Under the pieces are notes generated by a model. The model did not search any database. It was not told the DNA's origin and worked only from the letters and a program-made list of their open reading frames with translations. A stretch of DNA of 51,021 nucleotides from assembly GCA_002787155.1 (NCBI GenBank), contig PCVY01000053.1, positions 1-51,021 of the forward strand, read 5' to 3'. Shown piece by piece: positions 36,299-43,343 of this stretch. Position numbers and translations under genes: made by a program. Origin of the DNA: Candidatus Abzuiibacterium crystallinum. GTDB lineage: Bacteria; Omnitrophota; Omnitrophia; Omnitrophales; Abzuiibacteriaceae. The first letter of the stretch is position 1. The number at the start of each line of letters is the position of its first letter.

Positions 36299-36473
36299 TA
36301 CTTCGACGCGACCTTCGGCCTGCTCAGTATTGAAGGCCGAGTCGAAGAATTGTGATTGAGGATTTGAAGTGAGCACCTGTTTTCAAACATGACTTAATGC
36401 CATGTTTGAAGGTGCGAGTGGCCGACCTGAAACGAGCGAAGGGAGTGGAAGGCGCCAAATCCTCCAGGGCCCA
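36281..36473. repeat. Direct repeat of the tRNA 3' end flanking a 157-base hairpin unit
   Basis: The 18-base tRNA end CAAATCCTCCAGGGCCCA (36281-36298) recurs exactly at 36456-36473, 175 bases on. An inverted copy of its first nine bases (GAGGATTTG) lies at 36358-36366. Between the repeats sit a hairpin CTTCGAC/GTCGAAG (36301-36347) and a stem TTCAAACATG/CATGTTTGAA (36382-36410). No gene is present. Confidence 0.85.
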
Positions 36474-36502
36474 GCTTCATTTTGCTTCTGGCAAAATGAA
36501 GC
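36474..36502. repeat. Perfect 12-bp hairpin after the tRNA-end repeat
   Basis: GCTTCATTTTGC (36474-36485) pairs perfectly with GCAAAATGAAGC (36491-36502) over a five-base loop. It is not followed by a T run, so it is not a typical terminator. Confidence 0.8.
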
Positions 36503-36505
36503 AGA

Positions 36506-36545
36506 GCAATCGAAAATCGAGAATTGAAAATAGATTTTCGATTGC
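36506..36545. repeat. Small AATCGAA-type heptad palindrome
   Basis: GCAATCGAAAATC (36506-36518) pairs with GATTTTCGATTGC (36533-36545), 13 perfect bases. Units AATCGAA, AATCGAG and AATTGAA repeat every seven bases across the left arm and loop. The remaining bases up to 36579 show nothing I can name. Confidence 0.75.
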
Positions 36546-36579
36546 GTTTCGCAGAAATGTTTCAGATTAGAAAGAATAT

Positions 36580-36981
36580 ATGTTTAGTTCTAGAATGCAG
36601 ATAATACGCCGGTTAGCTTTTGCTTTCGCGCTCATGCTCCTGTGTACTAACACCGCAGGATGGGCTGGTGAGTTTCTGACATCAGTGACAGGTAAAATTG
36701 TGAAGGTGAGTCCGCGTGAACATGAATTGCAAGTGGGTGAAATAAACGCTTCAACCGGTGTACTGAGAATTCTGAAGATCAAACTTCAATTCTCAACGCG
36801 GTTTATTGGTGTCCAAAATTTAAGCGATCTTAAAGTAGATGATATGGTGTTGGTTGATTTTGAACAAGCGCCCGGGGGGCAATTTTTAGCTCAAACGATA
36901 GAAGCTTATCCGGCCGCCAAAACCGCTTCGGCAGATGCTAGTTCGTCTGATATTGACCGGGCGACGGGTTTAACATGGTAA
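36580..36981 (+). CDS. Secreted protein of unknown function (DUF5666-like fold)
   Basis: The 133-residue protein has a signal peptide (LAFAFALMLLCTNTAGWA, cleavage likely before GEF). A single small beta-rich domain follows: SVTGKIVKVSPREHELQV and LKVDDMVLVDFEQ. This resembles the DUF5666-type OB-like fold but is not a firm match. ATG 36580 and ATG 36595 are both possible; the second gives a more standard signal peptide. It lies 19 bases before lptF and may share its transcript. Probable location is the periplasm. Confidence 0.6.
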   Translation: MFSSRMQIIRRLAFAFALMLLCTNTAGWAGEFLTSVTGKIVKVSPREHELQVGEINASTGVLRILKIKLQFSTRFIGVQNLSDLKVDDMVLVDFEQAPGGQFLAQTIEAYPAAKTASADASSSDIDRATGLTW

Positions 36982-37000
36982 AACCAAAGGAAAACTGTTT

Positions 37001-38149
37001 GTGAAAATACTTCGGACCTACTGTTTAAAAGAATTAACAGTTCCTTTTATGCTGTCGATCGCGCTTTTTACGTTTATTTTCCTGGTTGGAAATTTGGTGA
37101 AATTGGCGGATCTCTTAGTCAATAAGGGCGTTAATTTTTTGGATATTATTAAGATTCTGATTTTAATGCTCCCACAAATCATTATTTTTGTGCTGCCGAC
37201 CAGTGCTTTGGCTTCGGTTTTATTGGTGTTCGGTGGATTTGCTCAAAATAATGAAATTACCGCCATGAAAGCGAGCGGTATCAATGTTCTCAAAGTGATG
37301 CTGCCCATTATGTTAATTGCTTCGCTGATGAGCGTTGTTGTTTTGTTGTTTGTAGATCAAGTGCAGCCTCGTGTCCGGCATATGTACCGCTCCATGATCC
37401 GTGATTTGGTGGTCCAACGTCCGGATGCATATATTGAAGCAGGACGATTCGTCAAAGTTTTTCAAGGTTATATTATTCGTGTTCAAGAAGTGGAGGGCAA
37501 ACAACTCAAAGGTGTAACGATTTTTCAGCCGGAGGAGGGGAAACCGACCCGGACGATTATGGCGGAACGCGGTGAGCTTGTGACATCGCCGGATCAAAAA
37601 ACATTGTCCATTAAATTATATAATGGGATCAGCGACGAACCTAGCCCTGACAATCCCGACGTGCTTTACAAACTTAATTTTGATACCTTTGAACTGCCTT
37701 CCATGAGTTTGTCTGATAATCCAAATCACCAAACCAAAAGGAAATTAAAAGACATGTCCCTCAATGAGCTGATCCACATTCTGAGGACTATGCAAGAATA
37801 CAGGCATAATTTGGAAATTAAGGGATGGCAGCAAAGCGATGTGCAAAAAGATGTCACTAGTTTAACGCTTGAATGTAAAGCAGAAGTCCAAAGCAAAATT
37901 GCATTCTCGTTTGCCACTTTTAGTTTTGTTTTGGTAGGATTACCCTTAGCCATTATTACAAGGCGCGGGGAAGCCATCGTGAGTTTTGTTCTCTCCATGT
38001 TAGCGGTGGCTGGTTATTATGTGCTGACCATTGCGGGGCGTTCGTTAGCCATCAAAGGGGTTATGCCGGCATTTGCCGCCCTTTGGTTTCCTAATTTTAT
38101 CTTGGTGGGCCTGGCTGTTTTTTTTATGTTTAAAGTTATCCGTCTTTAG
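37001..38149 (+). CDS. lptF: LPS export permease, LptF/LptG (YjgP/YjgQ) family
   Basis: LptF/G proteins form the inner-membrane part of the Lpt machine that extracts lipopolysaccharide. Membrane helices occur at the N-terminus (ELTVPFMLSIALFTFIFLVG), near residues 50-85 and 100-120, and three at the C-terminus. A periplasmic beta-jellyroll domain lies between (AGRFVKVFQGYIIRVQEVEG). At 382 residues it is complete. GTG 37001 follows AAAGG; there is no upstream in-frame ATG. LptF versus LptG is not decided from sequence. It implies a diderm with LPS-like lipid. Confidence 0.85.
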   Translation: MKILRTYCLKELTVPFMLSIALFTFIFLVGNLVKLADLLVNKGVNFLDIIKILILMLPQIIIFVLPTSALASVLLVFGGFAQNNEITAMKASGINVLKVMLPIMLIASLMSVVVLLFVDQVQPRVRHMYRSMIRDLVVQRPDAYIEAGRFVKVFQGYIIRVQEVEGKQLKGVTIFQPEEGKPTRTIMAERGELVTSPDQKTLSIKLYNGISDEPSPDNPDVLYKLNFDTFELPSMSLSDNPNHQTKRKLKDMSLNELIHILRTMQEYRHNLEIKGWQQSDVQKDVTSLTLECKAEVQSKIAFSFATFSFVLVGLPLAIITRRGEAIVSFVLSMLAVAGYYVLTIAGRSLAIKGVMPAFAALWFPNFILVGLAVFFMFKVIRL

Positions 38150-38336
38150 TTTTCATGATATAATAAGCTTTGTTGTTCTTTGAGAAGGCTTTTTTTGGCA
38201 GATGATCGCTGTCCGCCTTAGGTGGATGGAGGAAAGTCCGAACTTCGTAGGGTACAGTGCCCCGTAACACAGGGTGGGGATGGGTAAAACCCGTTCTTAA
38301 GGAAAGTGCCACAGAAACCAGACATCCTAAGCGTAG

Positions 38337-38402
38337 GCGTTAAGCAATAAGCGTTAAGTCAAAGATAATTTTACTTACCGCTCATTGCTTGACGCTTATC
38401 GC
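38337..38402. repeat. Heptad palindrome inserted in the P12 region of RNase P RNA
   Basis: Left arm 38337-38359 is three GCGTTAA/GCAATAA units. The reverse complement of the right arm (38373-38402) has four units of the same type. Twenty of 23 positions pair. Confidence 0.8.
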
Positions 38403-38463
38403 TGGATAAAGATGAAACGGTGGTGTAAGAGACCACCGCCCGAGAGGTAACTCGAAGGGCAAT

Positions 38464-38571
38464 CCTTCGATTCGTCCGTTGCACGGACTCACTCAGGATT
38501 CTAAAACTGGGTGTCATCGAAGATTGACTTTCGGCAATGCTTAGATGAGTAGTCCTGAGCGTAGTCGAAGG
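38464..38571. repeat. REP-like palindrome expanding a P13/P14-region arm of RNase P RNA
   Basis: CCTTCGA (38464-38470) pairs with TCGAAGG (38565-38571), and CTCAGGA (38492-38498) with TCCTGAG (38553-38559). An inner hairpin GTCCGT/ACGGAC lies at 38474-38488. The GTAGTCGAAGG-type end resembles dispersed repeats elsewhere in the window. Confidence 0.65.
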
Positions 38572-38712
38572 GCAAGGTAAACCCCGCTGGAAGAAAGACA
38601 GAAAAAGATGTTCGCTCGCCTAAAAAACATCGAGCCAGACGTTACCCGCGTCAAGCATCTAGGTTTGTCGAGAGACCTTTGTTGCAAAACAAAGGCCAGA
38701 TAGATGATCATC

Positions 38713-38796
38713 ATTTCAGTGGTCAGGTGACAGGGGCCAGGCGACAGGATAAAATTTAATCCTAGCTCCTGTTCCCTAATACCTGATCCCTGAAGT
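38713..38796. repeat. Heptad palindrome between P2 and P4 in RNase P RNA
   Basis: Two 38-base arms (38713-38750, 38759-38796) surround an eight-base AT loop. Both arms are built of YAGGNNN units every seven bases. Twenty-seven of 38 positions pair. The next base begins the conserved ACAGAATTCGGCTTAT. Confidence 0.85.
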
Positions 38797-38867
38797 ACAG
38801 AATTCGGCTTATGCCAGAAAAAGCCTTCTTTTTTTATCAGGAATGCGTTGATTCCGGTTGTTTTGAC

Positions 38868-38896
38868 TTGACTTAAAGATTGGCTTCTTGTATATT
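38868..38896 (+). promoter_or_regulatory. Promoter of the pyr operon
   Basis: TTGACT (38868-38873), a 17-base spacer and TATATT (38891-38896). The predicted start near 38903 is just ahead of the PyrR-binding hairpin. Confidence 0.75.
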
Positions 38897-38913
38897 TTTA
38901 AAAATTACGAATA

Positions 38914-39012
38914 CCTTTTAATCTGGTCCTGTGAGGCCGGGAAAGGATAGAAATGAAAGACAAAACGTCGAGATTAACCCGTCTGTGCCTATAAAGGGCG
39001 ACGGGTTTTTTT
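38914..39012 (+). promoter_or_regulatory. PyrR-dependent transcription attenuator
   Basis: The PyrR-binding hairpin occupies 38914-38946: lower stem CCTTT/AAAGG, upper stem CTGG/CCGG, loop TCCTGTGAGG (PyrR consensus type). An antiterminator is available, TTAATCT (38918-38924) with AGATTAA (38971-38977). It would block the terminator AACCCGTC (38976-38983) with GACGGGTT (39000-39007), followed by seven T. In known systems UMP-bound PyrR stabilises the first hairpin, so termination is favoured when pyrimidines are plentiful. Confidence 0.9.
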
Positions 39013-39064
39013 GTGTCTTGACACGGTTTGCTTTCACGCCTGTTCCAACCCGCCAACAGTTTAT

Positions 39065-39613
39065 ATGCAAACAAAAACAGTCCTAAATGCAGACGAAGTC
39101 AAGAAAGCGATCACGCGGATTTCGCATGAAATCTACGAGCGCCATCATGATTTAAAACGGCTGGCCTTAATTGGTATTCGTACCGGAGGCGCTATCTTGG
39201 CCAAGCGTTTTCAAGCGCAAATTGAAACAATGACCGGACAGAAAATACCGCTCGGACTTCTGGATATCACACTTTATCGGGATGATTTGAGCGAAGTGGG
39301 GCCGCAGCCGGACATTGGCAAAACAGAAATTGATTTTGATGTTTCGGGCAAAACAATCATTTTAATTGATGACGTCCTCTACACCGGGCGCACCATCCGT
39401 TCCGCGCTGGATGCCATCATTGATTTTGGCAGACCGACCTGTATTCAACTCGCGGTTTTTGTTGATCGGGGCCATCGGGAGTTTCCGATCAAGCCTGATT
39501 TTGTCGGTAAAAACATTCCAACGGCTCCTGAAGAGCAGGTGGTGGTCAAGCTCCAAGAGACAGACAAAATAGACGAAGTGGTTGTGATGACGCAAAAGGA
39601 TGTGACGTCATGA
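39065..39613 (+). CDS. pyrR: PyrR bifunctional regulator/uracil phosphoribosyltransferase
   Basis: PyrR binds pyr mRNA in response to uridine nucleotides and has weak UPRTase activity. The sequence has the family N-terminus VLNADEVKKAITRISHEI. The PRPP loop is ILIDDVLYTGRTIRSAL. The basic RNA-binding face is plausible (GIRTGGAILAKRF). ATG 39065 gives the family start; a TTG at 39011 inside the terminator is rejected. No Shine-Dalgarno is visible. The stop overlaps pyrB by four bases. At 182 residues it is complete. Confidence 0.95.
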   Translation: MQTKTVLNADEVKKAITRISHEIYERHHDLKRLALIGIRTGGAILAKRFQAQIETMTGQKIPLGLLDITLYRDDLSEVGPQPDIGKTEIDFDVSGKTIILIDDVLYTGRTIRSALDAIIDFGRPTCIQLAVFVDRGHREFPIKPDFVGKNIPTAPEEQVVVKLQETDKIDEVVVMTQKDVTS

Positions 39614-40554
39614 GCGGCTGGACTCGCAAAGACTTAGTTGGCATTGTAGATCTGAGCGCAGCGGAAATTGGAACGGTGCTCGATACGGCTAAATCACTTC
39701 AAGAAATTTCAACGCGCTCCATCAAGAAAGTACCAACCTTACGGGGCCGGACGATTGCAAATTTATTCTTTGAGCCAAGCACACGTACCCGGATTTCGTT
39801 TGAATTGGCAGAAAAAAGATTGAGTGCTGATATTCTCAACATAACCGGGTCCACATCCAGTACGGCAAAAGGAGAACTTTTAAAGGACACCATCCGCAAT
39901 ATTGAATCACTCAAAGTGGACATGGTGGTCATCAGGCATTCCTGCACGGGCGCACCGCATCGCTTGGCTGAAGCGCTCAATGTCTCCGTCGTCAATGCGG
40001 GCGATGGGATTAACGAACATCCAACGCAAGCATTGCTGGATATGTTTACCATCCGTGAGAAGAAGGGAAGATTAAAAGGCCTCAAAGTACTCTTTGTGGG
40101 CGACATCTTACACAGCCGTGTTGCGCGTTCCAATATATGGGGTCTCACCAAAATGGGAGCTTCGGTTGTCTTATGCGGACCCAAAACATTGCTGCCGCCT
40201 CGCATCGAAGAATTGGGCGTCACTGTCACGACGAATTTGCGCGAAGCGGTGAAAGATGCCGACGTCATTAACTTGCTCAGGATTCAAAAGGAACGCCAGG
40301 ACCAATCTTTCTTTCCCAGCATTCGGGAATATGCGATTGCTTATCAAATTAATTCTGAGATTCTGAAAAAAGCCAAACCGGATGTACTCATCATGCACCC
40401 GGGACCGGTGAACCGCGGCATCGAGTTGTCCAGCGAAGTGGCGGATGGGCCTTATTCGGTGATTTTAGATCAAGTGACAAACGGCTTGGCAATTCGGATG
40501 GCGGTGTTGTATTTATTAAGCGGTGCCAAATCAATTGAGAGCAAGAAGGAATAA
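39610..40554 (+). CDS. pyrB: Aspartate carbamoyltransferase catalytic chain
   Basis: PyrB condenses carbamoyl phosphate with aspartate. The carbamoyl-phosphate site is FEPSTRTRISFELA. HPTQALLDMFT and LFVGDILHSRVARSN are class features, and MHPGPVNRG lies at the C-terminus. At 314 residues it is complete. No pyrI regulatory chain is in the window, matching the PyrR-regulated operon type. It is the second gene of the operon, coupled to pyrR by a four-base overlap, and pyrC follows two bases after its stop. Confidence 0.97.
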   Translation: MSGWTRKDLVGIVDLSAAEIGTVLDTAKSLQEISTRSIKKVPTLRGRTIANLFFEPSTRTRISFELAEKRLSADILNITGSTSSTAKGELLKDTIRNIESLKVDMVVIRHSCTGAPHRLAEALNVSVVNAGDGINEHPTQALLDMFTIREKKGRLKGLKVLFVGDILHSRVARSNIWGLTKMGASVVLCGPKTLLPPRIEELGVTVTTNLREAVKDADVINLLRIQKERQDQSFFPSIREYAIAYQINSEILKKAKPDVLIMHPGPVNRGIELSSEVADGPYSVILDQVTNGLAIRMAVLYLLSGAKSIESKKE

Positions 40555-40556
40555 AG

Positions 40557-41843
40557 ATGGACGTCATTATTCAAAATGCAAAAGTGATCGATCCTAAAAA
40601 TAAAACCAACGCGGTTTTGGATCTATATATCAAACGCGGCAAAATTGCGGAGCTTAAAAAAGATATCCAAGCCAAAGACGTGCCGGTGTTGGACGCAAAA
40701 AATCTGTGTTTGATCCCCGGCTTAATTGATCTGCATGTCCATTTCAGAGAACCCGGCTATGAACAAAAGGAAACCATTACCACCGGCGCCTTAGCGGCTT
40801 TAAAGGGAGGCGTGGTGGCAGCTGTCACCATGCCGAATACGGATCCGCCCTGCGATCACCACAGTGTGGTTGATAATATTATCCGGAAAGCTCGGGAAGT
40901 GCCGTTTCATATTTTTCCGGCCGGAACCATCAGTCAAGGCCGTGCGGGTAAATATTTATCCGAAATGGTTGATCTCAAACGTGCCGGTATTTGGGCTGTG
41001 AGTGATGACGGTGATTGGGTGGGGGATTCGCTTCTCATGCGGCGCGCCTTAGATTATGCTTCTATGCTGGATTTGCTTGTGATCACGCATGCCGAAGATC
41101 ATCGCTTAAGTGCCGATGGTGTCATGACAGAAGGCCTTGTGTCTACCAAATTAGGACTGCGAGCCAAACCCAACGCAAGTGAAGACGTGGCAGTAGCGCG
41201 CGATATCGAACTCGCACGCCTGACGGGCGCGCGGCTTCATATCGCTCATATTTCTACGCGAGGCGCCCTTGATTTTGTGCGGCGTGCCAAATCACAAGGA
41301 TTGCTTGTGACCTGTGAGGTAACGCCTCATCACTTTGCTTTAAGTGATGAAGCTCTGGTTCGCTACGATACCAATTTCAAAATGAATCCGCCCTTACGTT
41401 CGGAAGAAGACCGAAAAGCCATGGTTGAAGGCTTGAAAGACGGGTCCATCGATGCCATTGCGACCGATCACGCACCGCACACGCAAGAAGAAAAAATGCT
41501 TGAGATTGATCACGCCCCCTGCGGTGTCCTGGGTGTCGAAACTTCCTTCGGGGTGGCGATGACGGAACTTTATCATAAAAAAGTTTTGTCCTTTGAAGAA
41601 ATCATTCATAAAATGTCGGTGCGCCCAGCGGAAATTCTAAAGTTGCCGGCTCAATTTGGCCAAATCCGGGTGGGTGATAAGGCCAATGTGACTTTGGTGG
41701 CTCCCGATCATGAATGGGTGGTCGATCCGGCCAAATTTGCTTCCAAAAGCAAGAATTCCTGCTTTATCGGGCAAAAATTAAAAGGCAAGGTCATGGCAAC
41801 GGTTTGTGACGGTAAATTGTGGCAATGGGAAAAAATATCATGA
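40557..41843 (+). CDS. pyrC: Dihydroorotase
   Basis: PyrC cyclises carbamoyl aspartate to dihydroorotate. The metal site HxH is in [17 protein letters not shown]. The N-terminus [13 protein letters not shown] and the C-terminal [12 protein letters not shown] are typical of class I (PyrC of Bacillus type). At 428 residues it is complete. AAGGA precedes the ATG. The stop overlaps carA by four bases. Confidence 0.96.
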   Translation: MDVIIQNAKVIDPKNKTNAVLDLYIKRGKIAELKKDIQAKDVPVLDAKNLCLIPGLIDLHVHFREPGYEQKETITTGALAALKGGVVAAVTMPNTDPPCDHHSVVDNIIRKAREVPFHIFPAGTISQGRAGKYLSEMVDLKRAGIWAVSDDGDWVGDSLLMRRALDYASMLDLLVITHAEDHRLSADGVMTEGLVSTKLGLRAKPNASEDVAVARDIELARLTGARLHIAHISTRGALDFVRRAKSQGLLVTCEVTPHHFALSDEALVRYDTNFKMNPPLRSEEDRKAMVEGLKDGSIDAIATDHAPHTQEEKMLEIDHAPCGVLGVETSFGVAMTELYHKKVLSFEEIIHKMSVRPAEILKLPAQFGQIRVGDKANVTLVAPDHEWVVDPAKFASKSKNSCFIGQKLKGKVMATVCDGKLWQWEKIS

Positions 41844-42991
41844 AAGCATACTTAGCGCTGGAAGACGGGTTGGTATTTGAGGGCGAAGGATTTGGTGCGG
41901 TCGGTGAGACGGCAGGTGAAGTGGTGTTTAACACGTCCCTCATTGGTTATCAGGAAATTCTGACGGATCCTTCATACAAAGGTCAGTTAGTGACCATGAC
42001 CTATCCGCACATTGGTAATTACGGCATTAATCAAGCGGACGAAGAATCAGCCAAGCCCCACGTAAGCGGTTTCATTATCAAAGAACTGAGTCCCATTGTC
42101 AGCAATTGGCGCTCTGAAAAAACTTTAGATGTTTATTTAAAAGAACACCGCATTGTTGGGATTCAAGGTATTGATACGCGGAAGTTGGTGAAACATTTAA
42201 GAGATGCAGGCGCAAAAAAAGGCATCATTTCAACGCAGGCAGGTGACCCCAAAAAATTAGTTCAAAAAGCAAAAGATTCCGAAGACATTGTCGGCGTGGA
42301 TATGGTGAAACGCGTTACGTGCGCGAAGCCTTATGAATTCAAGGAATCAATTCCGGCCGAATTTGATTGGCCGATCGGAAATCGGCTTAAGATTTGCAAT
42401 GAGAAGAGCCAAGGCAAACGGTTGTCGGTGGTTTGTATTGATGGCGGTATTAAATTTAATATCTTGAGGAAACTGAACCAGCATGGTTTTCAGGTGAAAG
42501 TGGTACCCGCCAGCACGTCGGCTCAGGACATCCTGGCTGCGAAACCGGACGGTATTTTCTTGTCCAACGGACCGGGTGACCCCGAAGCTGTTCCTTATTT
42601 GATTGAAACAGTGCGCCAGTTAATCGGTCAGAAACCTATTTTTGGCATTTGCTTGGGTCATCAGATCTTAGGCTTGGCCCTGGGTGCTAAATCCTTTAAA
42701 TTAAAGTTCGGGCACCGGGGCGGTAATCATCCGGTGATGGATCTTAAAACCAAACGCATTGAAATTACTTCTCAAAACCATGGGTTTGCCATTGATGAAA
42801 AAACTTTACCCGAAGGAGAAGTGGAAGCCACGCATATTAATTTAAATGATAAAACCTTAGAAGGGCTTAAACATAAGAAGCATCCTGTTTTTTCGGTCCA
42901 GTATCATCCGGAGAATTCGCCAGGACCGCATGACAGTGACTATCTTTTTTACCGATTTCGCGCCATGGTGGAGAAGGGAACGTGGTCATGA
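41840..42991 (+). CDS. carA: Carbamoyl-phosphate synthase, small (glutaminase) subunit
   Basis: CarA hydrolyses glutamine and channels ammonia to CarB. The N-terminal domain begins [18 protein letters not shown]. The C-terminal class I amidotransferase has [16 protein letters not shown] with the nucleophilic Cys, and [15 protein letters not shown] 41840 overlaps the pyrC stop and gives the family start; the frame is open upstream but has no reason to be used. The stop is followed at once by two large palindromes, so carA and carB are unusually far apart (352 bases). Confidence 0.96.
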   Translation: MKAYLALEDGLVFEGEGFGAVGETAGEVVFNTSLIGYQEILTDPSYKGQLVTMTYPHIGNYGINQADEESAKPHVSGFIIKELSPIVSNWRSEKTLDVYLKEHRIVGIQGIDTRKLVKHLRDAGAKKGIISTQAGDPKKLVQKAKDSEDIVGVDMVKRVTCAKPYEFKESIPAEFDWPIGNRLKICNEKSQGKRLSVVCIDGGIKFNILRKLNQHGFQVKVVPASTSAQDILAAKPDGIFLSNGPGDPEAVPYLIETVRQLIGQKPIFGICLGHQILGLALGAKSFKLKFGHRGGNHPVMDLKTKRIEITSQNHGFAIDEKTLPEGEVEATHINLNDKTLEGLKHKKHPVFSVQYHPENSPGPHDSDYLFYRFRAMVEKGTWS

Positions 42992-43146
42992 GAAGAAACA
43001 GTTTCACACATCCCCCAGAAGTGCTCAGGCCGCAAAATGGATTGATTCCGGGTTGTGCGGCCTTCGCTCAGCTTTGCCACGGATTTCCCATTACCATCGG
43101 AAATCCGGACTCAGATGTTCTGTGGCATGGTGAAACCGTTTCTTCT
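42991..43146. repeat. Branched palindrome 1 between carA and carB
   Basis: Outer 17-base arms (42991-43007 and 43130-43146) match at 16 positions. Inside are GGCCGCA/TGCGGCC (43028-43034, 43056-43062), TGCCAC/GTGGCA and the perfect nine-base stem CGGATTTCC/GGAAATCCG (43080-43088, 43099-43107). The outer arm begins in the carA stop codon. Confidence 0.8.
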
Positions 43147-43177
43147 GATAATCGAAAGTCAAAGAAGGTAAAAATCG

Positions 43178-43322
43178 GTTTGAACTTTTCTGAAGCGGTG
43201 TTAATCGAGCGCAGCCTCCAATTCGAGGCGCAGCGAGATTACCGCAGTGAGTACAGGCAATTCTGTTTTGGCCGATCGCCAAGAATTGCCCGCACGGAAC
43301 GTAGTGGCAGAAAAGTTCAAAC
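43178..43322. repeat. Branched palindrome 2 between carA and carB
   Basis: Fifteen-base perfect arms GTTTGAACTTTTCTG (43178-43192) and CAGAAAAGTTCAAAC (43308-43322) enclose two inner hairpins, GCCTC/GAGGC with extensions and GGCAATTCT/AGAATTGCC. It shares the topology, not the sequence, of the preceding element. Bases 43147-43177 and 43323-43343 show nothing else. Confidence 0.85.
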
Positions 43323-43343
43323 TGATTTGTGGATGATAGATTA

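Larger units (their letters stand above)
38184..38828 (+). ncRNA. rnpB: RNase P RNA with three palindromic expansions
   Basis: Helix P1 pairs GAAGGCTTTTTTTGGCA at the 5' end with TGCCAGAAAAAGCCTTC at the 3' end, followed by a T run. P2 pairs GATGATC (38201-38207) with GATCATC (38704-38712 region). Conserved parts are GAGGAAAGTCCGAAC, GATGAAACGGTG, AAGGTAAACCCC and ACAGAATTCGGCTTAT. The 645-base length is far above the roughly 350-400 of usual type A RNAs. Excess lies in a P12-like arm (38337-38402), a P14-like arm (38464-38571) and, unusually, between the 3' strand of P2 and the 3' strand of P4 (38713-38796). Confidence 0.93.

Noticed and set aside
36281..36473. True phage attachment site pair
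   Set aside because: Only 157 bases lie between the repeats, with no integrase gene nearby; kept as a repeat and a question instead.
39011..39064. Upstream extension of pyrR from a TTG
   Set aside because: The TTG falls in the terminator U tract and the added residues do not match PyrR; ATG 39065 gives the family N-terminus.
39699..40268. 189-residue frame on the - strand inside pyrB
   Set aside because: It is antisense to the conserved carbamoyl-phosphate domain, with no own start context or family match.
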